NCBI RefSeq assembly: GCF_016863255.1
Contig: NZ_BOON01000027.1
Location: forward strand, 62,001 to 126,000
From: Planosporangium mesophilum
GTDB lineage: Bacteria > Actinomycetota > Actinomycetes > Mycobacteriales > Micromonosporaceae
Direction of reading: 5' to 3'
Length of the DNA stretch: 64,000 nt
Position 1 is the first letter of the stretch. Each line of letters starts with the position of its first letter. Position numbers and translations under genes: made by a program. A model generated the notes under the pieces. That model saw only the letters and a list, made by a program, of their open reading frames with translations, was not told the DNA's origin and searched no databases. Shown one piece after another: positions 8,556 through 17,626 of this stretch.

Positions 8556-8715
8556 CTCTGTTGCCCGCGTCACACTGAGCCTTTTACATTCCTCGCGCGC
8601 CAGCGCCCAGTTGCTCGCTGCGAAGGGCGACGCGCGGTCTCGGACCACTTCATCCACACCCCGGGCAGGTCATGCGACAGACCTGGCCTGCCCGGGTCGA
8701 TAAAAGGAGTCGGGC

Positions 8716-10023
8716 GTGAGCGACACCTCCATGGGCGGCATCAACCGTCGTTCCCTCCTCAAGGCGGTGGGCCTGGGTGCCGCCGCCGTCGGCAGCACCC
8801 CCCTGTTGAGTGCCTGCGGCGGGCTCAAGGGTGCGGGCAGTTCCTCGTCCGACGTACTCAAGATCGGTTACGTCAGCCCGCAGACGGGCCCCCTCGCGGG
8901 ATTCGCGACCGCTGACAACTTCGTGGTGAAGCAGATCCAGGAGGCCGTCAAGAACGGCTTCACCGCGGGCGGCAAGAAGCGCAAGATCGAGATCGTCGTC
9001 AAGGACACCCAGTCCAACCCGAACCGTGCCACCGAGGTCACCCGGCAGCTGATCAACAGCGACAAGGTGGACCTGATCGTCGGCTCGTCCACGCCGGACA
9101 CCACCAACCCGGTAGCTGACCAGTGCGAGGCCAACGGCATCCCGAACGTCACCACGATCGCGCCCTGGGAGGCCTGGTTCCACGGACGCAACGGAAAGTC
9201 CGGCCAGGGATTCAAGTACACGACGCTGTTCTTCTTCGGTATGCAGGAGTTCGCCGACTGTTTCTTCCCCATGTGGAACCGGATCGGCGTCTCCAACAAG
9301 AACGTGGCGGCGCTGTGGCCGAACGACACCGACGCCAACGCGTTCCGGCAGGGACTGGCTCCGATGATGAGCAAGGCGGGCTACACCCCGGTCGACGGCG
9401 GCGCGTACCAGGACGTGGCGACCGACTTCACGTCGCAGATCGCGAAGTTCAAGAATTCCGGCGCCGAACTGTTCACCTGCACGCCGATCCCGCCGGACTT
9501 CCAGACCTTCTGGAAGCAGGCCCAGCAGCAGGGGTTCCGGCCGAAGCTCGCCACCGTCGCCAAGGTGATGCTGTTCCCGTCGGAGGCCGAGGCGCTCGGC
9601 CCGCTCGCCAACAACATCGCCACCGATTTCTGGTGGAGCCCGGCGCACCCGTACAAGTCCACCCTCGACGGGCGCAGCGCCAAGCAGCTAGCCGACGACT
9701 TCGCCACGTCGACGGGCAAGCAGTGGACCCAGGCGCTCGGTTCGGTGTACTCGCTGTTCGAGATCGCGATCCAGGCGTTCAAGGACGCCGGCGACCCGAA
9801 GGACCGCGAGGAGGTCGCGTCCAAGCTGCGCAACATGAAGATCAACTGCATGAGCGGTGACCTGGACTTCACCGCTGGACCGGAGCCGGGCATCGCCATC
9901 CAGCACCCGGTGGGCGGCCAGTGGCGCAAGGGCAGCAAGTTCCCGTGGGACGTCGTCATCGTCGACAACACACCGAACAAGGCCGTCCCGATCGGCGGCG
10001 ACCTCCTCCCGACCAACGCCTGA
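8716..10023 (+). CDS. ABC transporter substrate-binding lipoprotein (branched-chain amino acid type)
   Basis: A 435-aa type I periplasmic-binding-fold protein for extracytoplasmic ligand capture. The N-terminus has a twin-arginine signal (NRRSLLKAVGLGAAAVG) leading to a lipobox (LSAC, Cys about residue 35), so it should be exported by Tat and lipid-anchored. KIGYVSPQTGPLAGF is the typical first strand of LivJ-like proteins. The GTG start is preceded by AAGGAG at 8703-8708. It heads an operon of LivGFHM components followed by amidase, alcohol and aldehyde dehydrogenases, so the ligand is more likely an aromatic compound or amide than an amino acid. Confidence 0.92.
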   Translation: MSDTSMGGINRRSLLKAVGLGAAAVGSTPLLSACGGLKGAGSSSSDVLKIGYVSPQTGPLAGFATADNFVVKQIQEAVKNGFTAGGKKRKIEIVVKDTQSNPNRATEVTRQLINSDKVDLIVGSSTPDTTNPVADQCEANGIPNVTTIAPWEAWFHGRNGKSGQGFKYTTLFFFGMQEFADCFFPMWNRIGVSNKNVAALWPNDTDANAFRQGLAPMMSKAGYTPVDGGAYQDVATDFTSQIAKFKNSGAELFTCTPIPPDFQTFWKQAQQQGFRPKLATVAKVMLFPSEAEALGPLANNIATDFWWSPAHPYKSTLDGRSAKQLADDFATSTGKQWTQALGSVYSLFEIAIQAFKDAGDPKDREEVASKLRNMKINCMSGDLDFTAGPEPGIAIQHPVGGQWRKGSKFPWDVVIVDNTPNKAVPIGGDLLPTNA

Positions 10024-10775
10024 TGAACCAGCTGCTGCACCTCGAAGACGTCACCAAGAGCTTCGGCCGGGTGACCGTCGCGAAGGACCTGACGCTCTCC
10101 GTCTCCCCGGGCGAGGCGCTCGGCATCGTGGGCCCGAACGGAGCCGGCAAATCCAGCCTGTTCGCGATGATCTCCGGTGACCTTCGCCCGGACAGCGGCG
10201 CGGTGTGGTTCGAGGGGCGGGACGTCACCGACGTCCCGCCCCACGCCCGCACCCGCGCCGGCATCGGCCGCACCTACCAGGTGCCCCGCCCGTTCGAGCA
10301 CCTCACGGTGTTCGAGAACGTGCTGGTGTGCGGCTACCAGGGCGCCGCGCTGAAAGGCAAGGAGGCCTGGCAGCACACCATGGGTGTGCTCGAACGCACC
10401 GGCCTGGCCGACCTCGCCAACACCCCGGCAGGCCGGCTCGGACTGCTGCAGCGCAAGCGCCTCGAGGTGGCGCGGGCCGTGGGAACCAATCCGCGGCTGC
10501 TGCTGCTCGACGAGGTGGCCGGTGGTCTGACCGAGCCCGAAGTGCTCGAGTTGGTGACGATGGTCAAGCAGTTGCACGCCGAAGGTCTGGGCATCGTCTG
10601 GATCGAGCATGTCGTGCACGCGCTGGTGAAGACCGTCGGCCGGATGGTCTGTCTCGCCGGTGGAGACGTGGTCGCCAACGGCGATCCGACCCAGGTGCTC
10701 GCCGACCCCAAGGTACGCGAGCTGTATCTCGGTGGGGGGCCGGAAACCGACCTGCCCGAGGAGGCGGCGTCATGA
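10023..10775 (+). CDS. ABC transporter ATP-binding protein, LivG type
   Basis: A 250-aa cytoplasmic ATPase. Walker A is GPNGAGKSS, Walker B LLLLDEVAGGL, and the switch His lies in WIEHVVHAL. The ABC signature is unusual: LGLLQRKRLEVARA replaces the LivG-like LSYGQ motif. The start ATG overlaps the preceding stop by one base (TGATG) and the stop overlaps livF-like ATG (ATGA). It pairs with the next gene to energise the two permeases. Confidence 0.92.
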   Translation: MNQLLHLEDVTKSFGRVTVAKDLTLSVSPGEALGIVGPNGAGKSSLFAMISGDLRPDSGAVWFEGRDVTDVPPHARTRAGIGRTYQVPRPFEHLTVFENVLVCGYQGAALKGKEAWQHTMGVLERTGLADLANTPAGRLGLLQRKRLEVARAVGTNPRLLLLDEVAGGLTEPEVLELVTMVKQLHAEGLGIVWIEHVVHALVKTVGRMVCLAGGDVVANGDPTQVLADPKVRELYLGGGPETDLPEEAAS

Positions 10776-11512
10776 CCCTGCTCTCGATCCGCGACCTCAC
10801 CGTCCACCACGGGCAACTGTGCGCCGTGGACGGACTCAGCCTGGAGCTCGAAAAGGGCGAGGTGCTGGCCGTCATCGGGGCGAACGGGGCCGGCAAGTCG
10901 ACACTGCTGCGTGCCCTGGCCGGGCTCAACCCGCCCACGTCGGGGAGCATCCGCCTCGGCGACCGTGACATCACCAGGCTGCCGGCCCACAAGCGGGTGT
11001 CCGCCGGTGTCGCGCTCGTACCGGAGGGACGGCGGCTCTTCCGCTCGTTGACGGTCGAAGAGAACCTGCTGACCGGCGCCTACCGTCAGCGTCCGGGCCC
11101 GTGGACGCTCGCGCGCGTCTATGAGCTGTTCCCCTGGATGGCCGAGCGACGCAAGCAGAACGCCTCTCAGCTATCCGGTGGCGAGCAGCAGTCCGTGGCG
11201 ATCGGCCGCGCCCTGCTGTCGAACCCCGACCTGCTGCTGATCGACGAGTTGTCCCTGGGCCTCGCACCGGTGATCGTGCGCCGCATCTACGAGGTGCTGC
11301 CCGGCATCGTGGGCAGCGGGACGACGGCGTTGATCGTGGAGCAGGACGTCTCCCAGGCGATGCGCGTCGCGGACCGGGTGCACTGCCTCCTGGAAGGTCG
11401 GTCGGTGCTCGAGGGACGGCCGCAGGATCTGACCCCTGAGCAGGTGGAGCACGCCTACTTCGGCATTGGACAGGCGCTCCCCGCCGGGGGCGCACGAGAG
11501 GGACAACACTGA
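10772..11512 (+). CDS. ABC transporter ATP-binding protein, LivF type
   Basis: A 246-aa ATPase with Walker A GANGAGKST, canonical signature LSGGEQQ and Walker B LLLIDELSLGL. PEGRRLFRSLTVEENL is typical of LivF. It starts within the stop of the LivG gene and ends one base before the permease start. Having one canonical and one degenerate signature motif across the pair suggests asymmetric ATP sites. Confidence 0.93.
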   Translation: MTLLSIRDLTVHHGQLCAVDGLSLELEKGEVLAVIGANGAGKSTLLRALAGLNPPTSGSIRLGDRDITRLPAHKRVSAGVALVPEGRRLFRSLTVEENLLTGAYRQRPGPWTLARVYELFPWMAERRKQNASQLSGGEQQSVAIGRALLSNPDLLLIDELSLGLAPVIVRRIYEVLPGIVGSGTTALIVEQDVSQAMRVADRVHCLLEGRSVLEGRPQDLTPEQVEHAYFGIGQALPAGGAREGQH

Positions 11513-11513
11513 C

Positions 11514-12380
11514 ATGGACTTTCTCAACGCCCTCGTCCAGGGACTGCTCATTGGCGGTCTCTACGCGCTGTTCGCCACCGGTCTGTCGTTGATGTTCGGC
11601 GTCATGCGGATCGTCAACCTGGCCCACGGCGACCTCGCCGTGGTCGCCTCGTTCCTGGCTCTGGCGCTGATCAGCGGCACCGGCCTACCCCTGTGGTTCG
11701 TGCTGGTGGTGACGGTCCCGCTGTTCGCGCTGCTGGGCTACCTGACCCAGCGGGTGCTGCTGCAGAAGAGTCTCAAGTCCGGCCCGCTGGCCACGCTGCT
11801 GGTCACCTTCGGCTTGTCGATCGTGCTGCAGAACGTACTGCTGGAGGTCTTCTCCGCCGACACCCGTACCCTAGACGGCGGCTCGTTCGCGACCGGCTCG
11901 TTCAAGCTCACCGACTCCATCTCCATCGGGTACCTGTCGCTGGCCACGTTCGTGCTCGCCGTCGGAGTGCTGACCGGGATCCAACTGTTCCTGTCCCGCA
12001 CGGGTCTGGGCCGGATGCTCCGGGCGTCCTCCGACGACCGCGAGACCGCCAACCTGGTCGGCGGTGACAGCCGGCACATCTACGGCATCGCCACGGCCAT
12101 CGCGTTCGCGACCGTCGCGATCGCCGGCCTGATGTTCGCGATGCGTTCGTCGTTCGATCCCTCGATCGGCCCGTCCCGGCTGATCTTCGCGTTCGAGGCG
12201 GTCGTCATCGGCGGCCTCGGGTCGCTGTGGGGCACCCTGCTGGGCGGCATAGTCCTCGGCGTCACCCAGTCGGTCGGTGCCCAGATCGATCCGGCGCTGA
12301 CGCTGCTCGCGGGCCACCTGATCTTCCTCGCTGTGCTGGCCTTCCGGCCGCAGGGCCTCATCGCAGGACGGAAAGCATGA
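11514..12380 (+). CDS. ABC transporter permease, LivH type
   Basis: A 288-aa polytopic inner-membrane permease. It opens with FLNALVQGLLIGGLYALFA and carries GLSLMFGVMRIVNLAHGD, both diagnostic for LivH, and the GGLGSLWGTLLGG coupling region near the C-terminus. It ends in an ATGA overlap with the partner permease. Confidence 0.93.
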   Translation: MDFLNALVQGLLIGGLYALFATGLSLMFGVMRIVNLAHGDLAVVASFLALALISGTGLPLWFVLVVTVPLFALLGYLTQRVLLQKSLKSGPLATLLVTFGLSIVLQNVLLEVFSADTRTLDGGSFATGSFKLTDSISIGYLSLATFVLAVGVLTGIQLFLSRTGLGRMLRASSDDRETANLVGGDSRHIYGIATAIAFATVAIAGLMFAMRSSFDPSIGPSRLIFAFEAVVIGGLGSLWGTLLGGIVLGVTQSVGAQIDPALTLLAGHLIFLAVLAFRPQGLIAGRKA

Positions 12381-13417
12381 CCCTCTCCGAGACGCTGACC
12401 TCACGGGCCGCCGCCGCGGTCGACGTGAGCCGAGCCGCGCGGTCGTCGAAGTTGTCGGCGTTGGTGATGCTGGCCGCTGCCGTGACCCTGGGCGCGCTGC
12501 CGTTCCTGGTGTTCGCCAAGGTGACCGACACGCTGGTGAACCTGTTCGTGCTGATCGCGCTGGCGAGCATGTGGAACCTGCTCGCCGGCTTCGGCGGCCT
12601 GGTCTCGGTCGGTCAGCAGGCCTACATCGGGATCGGCGCCTACAGCGTGATCGCGTTCGCCGATCAGGGCGTCCAGCCCTACCTCGCGGTGCTCCTCGCC
12701 GCGGTGACCTGCGCGGTCTTCGCGGTTCCCACGTCGTGGCTGGCCTTCCGCCTGCGTGGCGACTACTTCGCCGTGGGCACCTGGGTGATCGCGGAGGTCT
12801 ACCGGCTGCTCGTGGTACGCGTCGACAGCCTCGGCGGCGCCAGCGGCAAGAGCCTCTCCGGCCTGTCCGGCATCGACCAGACGCTGCGCGGTGCGTTGAC
12901 GTACTGGATCGCGCTCGGGCTCGCCCTTGCCTCGGTCGCGGCCGGTTACCTGCTGCTGCGGGGTCGGCTCGGCCTGTCGCTGATGGCCGTCCGTGACGAG
13001 GAGACCGCGGCCAGCTCCGTCGGGATCGACGTGCGCCGGGCCAAGCGACTGGTGTACCTGGTCTCCGCGGCCGGCTGCGGCGCGGCCGGCGGCGTGATCA
13101 CCGTGAGCTCGCTCAGCGTGAACCCCGACGCCATCTTCAGTGTCCAGTGGTCGGCGTACATGATCTTCATCGTCGTCATCGGCGGCATCGGCTTCATCGA
13201 GGGCCCGCTGCTGGGTGCGGTGGTCTTCTTCGCACTGCAGCAGCTCCTTTCCGACTACGGGTCGTGGTACCTGGTGCTGCTGGGCGCCGTCGGCATGGCG
13301 GCCGCGCTCTGGCTCCCACGCGGCCTGTGGGGCGTGGTACGCGACCGCACCGGCCTGAGCCTGTTCCCCGTCGGGTACTTCGTCCGGACCCGGGCCGCCG
13401 ATGTCGACTCCCACTGA
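12377..13417 (+). CDS. ABC transporter permease, LivM type
   Basis: A 346-aa polytopic permease with LivM landmarks: LLAGFGGLVSVGQQAYIGIGAY, the cytoplasmic VRDEETAASSVGIDV loop and GGIGFIEGPLLGAVVF. Its end overlaps the amidase start by 17 bases, which argues that transport and amide hydrolysis are co-expressed. Confidence 0.93.
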   Translation: MTLSETLTSRAAAAVDVSRAARSSKLSALVMLAAAVTLGALPFLVFAKVTDTLVNLFVLIALASMWNLLAGFGGLVSVGQQAYIGIGAYSVIAFADQGVQPYLAVLLAAVTCAVFAVPTSWLAFRLRGDYFAVGTWVIAEVYRLLVVRVDSLGGASGKSLSGLSGIDQTLRGALTYWIALGLALASVAAGYLLLRGRLGLSLMAVRDEETAASSVGIDVRRAKRLVYLVSAAGCGAAGGVITVSSLSVNPDAIFSVQWSAYMIFIVVIGGIGFIEGPLLGAVVFFALQQLLSDYGSWYLVLLGAVGMAAALWLPRGLWGVVRDRTGLSLFPVGYFVRTRAADVDSH

Positions 13418-14786
13418 CACCGCGACGGCGGCCGCGGCGGCGATCGCGAGTGGTGAGCTGACACCGGTCGAGTTGACCGAGCTCCTGCTCGAACGCGTCG
13501 CGGCCACCGAGCCGTCGCTGCACGCGTACGCCACCGTCACCGCCGACATGGCCCGCAAGCAGGCAGAACAGCTCACCGAGGAGCTGTCGCAGGGCCGCAC
13601 CCGCAGCCGGCTGCACGGCATCCCGGTGGGGATCAAGGACCTGATCGACACCGCCGGCATCGCGACGAGCTACGGCTCGCCCCGCTTCACCGGGCACATT
13701 CCGGATTCCGACGCCGCTGCCGTCTCGCGGCTACGCGAGGCGGGCGTGGTGATCCTGGGCAAGCACACCACCCACGAACTCGCGTGGGGCGGCCGCACGG
13801 ACAGCGCCTTCTTCGGGCCGACCCACAACCCGTACCGGCACGGCCACATCCCCGGCGGTTCCTCCGGCGGCTCGGCGGCCTCCGTCGTCGCCGGCAGTTC
13901 CCTCGGGGCGCTCGGCTCCGACACCGCCGGCAGTGTGCGGATCCCCGCCGCGCTGAGCGGCTGCGTCGGCTTCAAACCCAGCCGGGGCAGGATCCCGCTC
14001 GACGGGGTGTTGCCGCTGGCGCCGTCGCTGGACCACCTCGGTGTACTGGCGCGAACGGTCGACGACGCCGCCCTGCTCATGGATGGGCTCGCCACCCCTA
14101 CATCCCCAGCGGCGCGGCGAGAGCCGGGAAGGCCGCTGCGGATCGGCTGGCTCGGCGGCTGGTACGACGCGGTCCTCGCCCCCGAGGTGCGGGCCGCCCT
14201 TGCCACGACCCGGGCCCTCCTCGAGAACGAGGGCCTGCACGTCGACGACGTCACGATTCCCGACGAGCCGCTGATGCCGGAGGCGCTGCTCGCCCGGATC
14301 GTCGGCGAGGCCGGCGCCTTCCACCGTGCCGCTTTCGAACAGGACCCGACTCTGTTCGGGGCGGACATCGCGGAGCTCATGCGGCTGCCGGCGCCCCGTG
14401 CGGAGCAGGTCGACCGGAACGAGGCGGCCCTGAGCCGGCTGGTCGCCGCCCTGCTGGAGGCGCTGCGCTCGTACGACGTGCTGGCCAGCGCCACCGTACC
14501 GGTGACCGCACCCCCGATCGGCGCGCACACGCTGTCCGTGGCGGGTCGGGACTGGCCGATCGAGTTCGTCCTGACGCGGCTGACCTCACCGTTCAACGCC
14601 GCCGGGCTGCCCGCGCTGTCCCTGCCGGTGGCGCTGTCCGGGGGGCTGCCGGTCGGGTTGCAGGTGGCCGGCCCGGCGCTCGGCGACGCGGTCGTACTCG
14701 AGGCGGCCCGGGTGGTGGAGCAGGTGTGTCCCCCGCTGCCCCGGCCCGCCGGTGCCGAACCCATCAGCCAGGGAGGATCCCGGTGA
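13401..14786 (+). CDS. Amidase (amidase-signature family)
   Basis: A 461-aa amidase. The Ser-cisSer-Lys triad is visible: Lys79 (GIPVGIKDL), the cis-Ser in GGSSGGS (residues 152-158), and the nucleophile Ser178 in GSDTAGSVRIPA. The enzyme hydrolyses a carboxamide to acid and ammonia in the cytosol. It sits between the importer and two aromatic-type dehydrogenases, so an aryl amide or ester substrate is plausible but not provable. Its stop overlaps the next gene's GTG. GatA is an alternative family member, but there are no gatB/C neighbours. Confidence 0.9.
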   Translation: MSTPTDTATAAAAAIASGELTPVELTELLLERVAATEPSLHAYATVTADMARKQAEQLTEELSQGRTRSRLHGIPVGIKDLIDTAGIATSYGSPRFTGHIPDSDAAAVSRLREAGVVILGKHTTHELAWGGRTDSAFFGPTHNPYRHGHIPGGSSGGSAASVVAGSSLGALGSDTAGSVRIPAALSGCVGFKPSRGRIPLDGVLPLAPSLDHLGVLARTVDDAALLMDGLATPTSPAARREPGRPLRIGWLGGWYDAVLAPEVRAALATTRALLENEGLHVDDVTIPDEPLMPEALLARIVGEAGAFHRAAFEQDPTLFGADIAELMRLPAPRAEQVDRNEAALSRLVAALLEALRSYDVLASATVPVTAPPIGAHTLSVAGRDWPIEFVLTRLTSPFNAAGLPALSLPVALSGGLPVGLQVAGPALGDAVVLEAARVVEQVCPPLPRPAGAEPISQGGSR

Positions 14787-15898
14787 AGGTGACCGCCGCC
14801 GTCGTCAACGAGCTCGACGGCCCATTCCGGGTGGAGGAACTCGACCTCGACGAGCCCGGCCCGGGCGAAGCCCTGGTGAAGATCGTCGCGTCCGGTATCT
14901 GCCACACCGACTCGATCACCAGGCACGGTGACCTCCCGATGCCGTTCCCCAGCGTGCTCGGCCACGAGGGCGCCGGCGAGGTGGTCGCCGTCGGCGAGGG
15001 CGTTACGGCGGTACGACCGGGCGACCACGTGGTGATCGGGTGGCCGTACTGCGGACAGTGCCGCAACTGCCGTGACGGCGAGCCGCGTTACTGTGCCCGC
15101 CTCGGCGAGGCGCTCTGCGGTGGCGGTCGTCTGCTCGGTCCGCGCACCGGCGAGAGCGCGCTGCGCCGCCCGGACGGGTCAACCGTGCACAGTCACTTCT
15201 TCGGGCAGTCGTCCTTCTCCACGTACGCCCTGACCTGGGCTGACGCCCTCGTCGTCGTACCCGATGACGCTCCGTTGGAGATCCTCGGCCCGCTGGCCTG
15301 CGGGATCTCCACGGGGGCGGGAGCCGTCATGAACACGCTGCGACCCGGGCCCGGCACCAGCCTGGTGGTGTACGGCGTCGGCGCGGTGGGTCTGGCCGCG
15401 GTGATGGCGGCCGGGCTCTCTCCTGCCACCCGGATCATCGCCGTGGACCGGCACCCCGAGCGCCTGAGGCTGGCCGAAGAGCTCGGTGCCACTGACACCG
15501 TGAACGCCGCCGAGGTCGACCCGGTGGCCGAGGTACACCGCATCTGTGGCGGTCCGGCGCACTTCTCCCTGGAATGCACCGGCGTGATCTCCGTCGTGCG
15601 TCAGGCCGTCGACAGCGTCGGCATGCTCGGCACCTGCGTGCTGATCGGCGGCGCACCCGCCGGCGCGGAGTTCAGCGTCGACCACCTGACCACGCTGTGG
15701 GGCAAGCGCATCGTCGGCACCCTGGGCGGCAGCGGCCGCAGCGAGACACTGATCGGCACCCTGGTCGAGCTGCACCGGCAGGGCCGGTTCCCGTTCGACC
15801 GGCTGGTGCGGTTCTACGACCTCGCAGACATCGACAAGGCGCTCGAGGACAGCCACCGGGGCAGCGTGCTCAAGCCCGTTCTGCGGATGAACCACTGA
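14783..15898 (+). CDS. Zinc-dependent aryl-alcohol dehydrogenase
   Basis: A 371-aa medium-chain dehydrogenase resembling benzyl-alcohol dehydrogenase (XylB/AreB). Catalytic zinc ligands appear in SGICHTDS and GHEGAGEV; structural-zinc cysteines are in CGQCRNCRDGEPRYC; the NAD site is VYGVGAVGLAAVMA. It oxidises an aromatic alcohol to the aldehyde with NAD. GTG 14783 overlaps the amidase stop, with GGGAGG at 14771-14776 as ribosome-binding site. The next gene encodes the matching aldehyde dehydrogenase. Confidence 0.9.
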   Translation: MKVTAAVVNELDGPFRVEELDLDEPGPGEALVKIVASGICHTDSITRHGDLPMPFPSVLGHEGAGEVVAVGEGVTAVRPGDHVVIGWPYCGQCRNCRDGEPRYCARLGEALCGGGRLLGPRTGESALRRPDGSTVHSHFFGQSSFSTYALTWADALVVVPDDAPLEILGPLACGISTGAGAVMNTLRPGPGTSLVVYGVGAVGLAAVMAAGLSPATRIIAVDRHPERLRLAEELGATDTVNAAEVDPVAEVHRICGGPAHFSLECTGVISVVRQAVDSVGMLGTCVLIGGAPAGAEFSVDHLTTLWGKRIVGTLGGSGRSETLIGTLVELHRQGRFPFDRLVRFYDLADIDKALEDSHRGSVLKPVLRMNH

Positions 15899-15924
15899 CA
15901 AGGACACGAGGAAGGAAGCACGCT

Positions 15925-17388
15925 GTGGGACTGCTCGCCGGCGTCGATTGGCAGGGAAATATCTTCAAGAACGGCGAGTGGACCGCCGGCAGGGGAGGCG
16001 ACTACCCGGTCGTCGAACCCGCCACCGGCGCCGAGCTCGGCCGGATGGGTCTGGCGACACCGGAGGATGTCGCCGAGGCCGGCGTCCGCGCGGCCGAGGC
16101 CCAGAAGGAGTGGGCGGCCCTGCCCCACACCGCTCGGGCCGCGGTGCTGCGCAAGGCAGGCGACCTGTGGCAGCAGCACGCCGCGGAGATCAGCGGCTGG
16201 AACATCCGCGAGGTGGGCGCGGTCCCCGGGATGGCCGGGTTCGCCCTGCACGTCGCTGCGGAGGAGTGCTACGAGGCGTCCTCGCTGCCCGGTCGGGCGC
16301 TCGGGGAGGTGCTGCCGTCCGAGCAGCCCCGGCTGTCGATGGCGCGCCGCATGCCGGCCGGCGTGGTCAGCGTGATCTCGCCGTTCAACGTGCCGATCAT
16401 CCTGGGCATCCGGTCCGTGGCTCCCGCGCTCGCGCTTGGCAACGCGGTGATTCTCAAGCCGGACCCGCGCACCGCGGTCACCGGTGGCACGCTCATGGCG
16501 CGCATCTTCGAGGAGGCCGGGCTGCCCCCGGGCGTGCTGCAGATGCTGCCCGGCGGCGCTGACGTCGGCGAGGCGGTGGTCACCGACCCGAGCATCCGGG
16601 TCATCTCGTTCACCGGCTCCACCCCGGTCGGCCGCCGAATCGGCGAGCTCGCCGGCAAGCATCTGAAGCGGGCACACCTCGAGCTCGGCGGCAACTCCGC
16701 GCTGCTGGTACTCGACGACGCGGACGTGGACGCGGCGGTCAACCTGGCCGCGTGGGGCTCGTTCTTCCACCAGGGCCAGATCTGCATGACCACCGGCCGC
16801 CACCTCGTCTCCGACCGGGTGTACGACGAGTTCGTGGAGCGGCTCGCGGACAAGGCGGGCAAGCTTCCCGTCGGCAACCCGGCCACCGAGGAGGTCGCGC
16901 TCGGCCCGATCATCGACGCCGGGCAGCGCGACAAGATCCACCGCATGGTCACGGCCAGCGTCGACCAGGGCGCCACGCTCACGGCCGGCGGCTCGTACGA
17001 GGAGCTGTTCTACCGGCCCACGGTGCTGGCCGACGTACCGCTCACCGCCCCGGTGTTCGCCGATGAGGTGTTCGGCCCGGTCGCGCCGGTCACCCGGGTG
17101 TCCTCTGTGGAGGAGGCGGTAGCGTTGGCCGCAGCCAGCGAGTACGGACTCTCTCTGGGCATCGTCACCCGTGACGTGATGCGCGGACTCGCCGTCGCCG
17201 AGCAGATTCCCACCGGGATCGTGCACATCAACGACCAGACCGTCAACGACGAGGCCAACGCGCCGTTCGGTGGCGTGCGAGCCTCCGGCACCGGGTCACG
17301 GTTCGGCGGCGCCCCGGCCAACATCGAGGCCTTCACCGAGACCCGATGGATCACCATGCGAGGTGAGCCCGCCAGGTATCCCTTCTAA
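15925..17388 (+). CDS. Benzaldehyde dehydrogenase-like (XylC type)
   Basis: A 487-aa aldehyde dehydrogenase of the benzaldehyde group. ISPFNVPIILGIRSVAPALA is characteristic; the general base Glu is present in HLELGGNSALLV and the nucleophile Cys in HQGQICMTTGR. It converts an aromatic aldehyde to the acid with NAD(P). GTG 15925 is preceded by GGAAGGAAG at 15910-15918. It is the last gene of the operon, 26 bases after the alcohol dehydrogenase and 5 bases before a strong hairpin. Unlike the divergent paralogue at 6030-7523 it keeps all catalytic residues. Confidence 0.92.
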   Translation: MGLLAGVDWQGNIFKNGEWTAGRGGDYPVVEPATGAELGRMGLATPEDVAEAGVRAAEAQKEWAALPHTARAAVLRKAGDLWQQHAAEISGWNIREVGAVPGMAGFALHVAAEECYEASSLPGRALGEVLPSEQPRLSMARRMPAGVVSVISPFNVPIILGIRSVAPALALGNAVILKPDPRTAVTGGTLMARIFEEAGLPPGVLQMLPGGADVGEAVVTDPSIRVISFTGSTPVGRRIGELAGKHLKRAHLELGGNSALLVLDDADVDAAVNLAAWGSFFHQGQICMTTGRHLVSDRVYDEFVERLADKAGKLPVGNPATEEVALGPIIDAGQRDKIHRMVTASVDQGATLTAGGSYEELFYRPTVLADVPLTAPVFADEVFGPVAPVTRVSSVEEAVALAAASEYGLSLGIVTRDVMRGLAVAEQIPTGIVHINDQTVNDEANAPFGGVRASGTGSRFGGAPANIEAFTETRWITMRGEPARYPF

Positions 17389-17393
17389 AGCGC

Positions 17394-17438
17394 CTCGTTC
17401 TGCCTGCCCGGCACCATCCGCCGGGCAGGCAGAACGAG
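17394..17438 (+). terminator. Hairpin terminator closing the catabolic operon
   Basis: A perfect 19-bp stem (left arm 17394-17412, right arm 17420-17438) with a 7-base loop starts five bases after the dehydrogenase stop. There is no T tract, as is common for actinomycete terminators. Confidence 0.88.
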
Positions 17439-17626
17439 AAGTGCTTGAAATCTGTGGATCGGGTCGGGAAGGGCGGACCTTCCCGGTGATCGGTGAGGTC
17501 TCGACTGAAGGCAGTCGTTGGCGCGTCGGTCGGGACGCGGCTTGCGCATAGCGATCAGATCATGGATGCGGCTGATCCCCTCCAGACTCTCGGGCGGGGC
17601 CGCCGGCGGTGCTACGCTGCTGCTTC

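Noticed and set aside
12401-13660. A 419-codon minus-strand frame opposite the LivM-type permease
   Set aside because: Gln/Gly/Arg/His-rich antisense shadow; the plus-strand permease is clear.
15814-17226. A 470-codon minus-strand reading frame
   Set aside because: It lies opposite the benzaldehyde dehydrogenase and has no motif or ribosome-binding site.
17394-17438. CGTTC and GAACG within the operon-end hairpin considered as a third IclR site
   Set aside because: They are far apart in the outer part of a 19-bp stem, not spaced by nine bases, and lie downstream of a stop codon.
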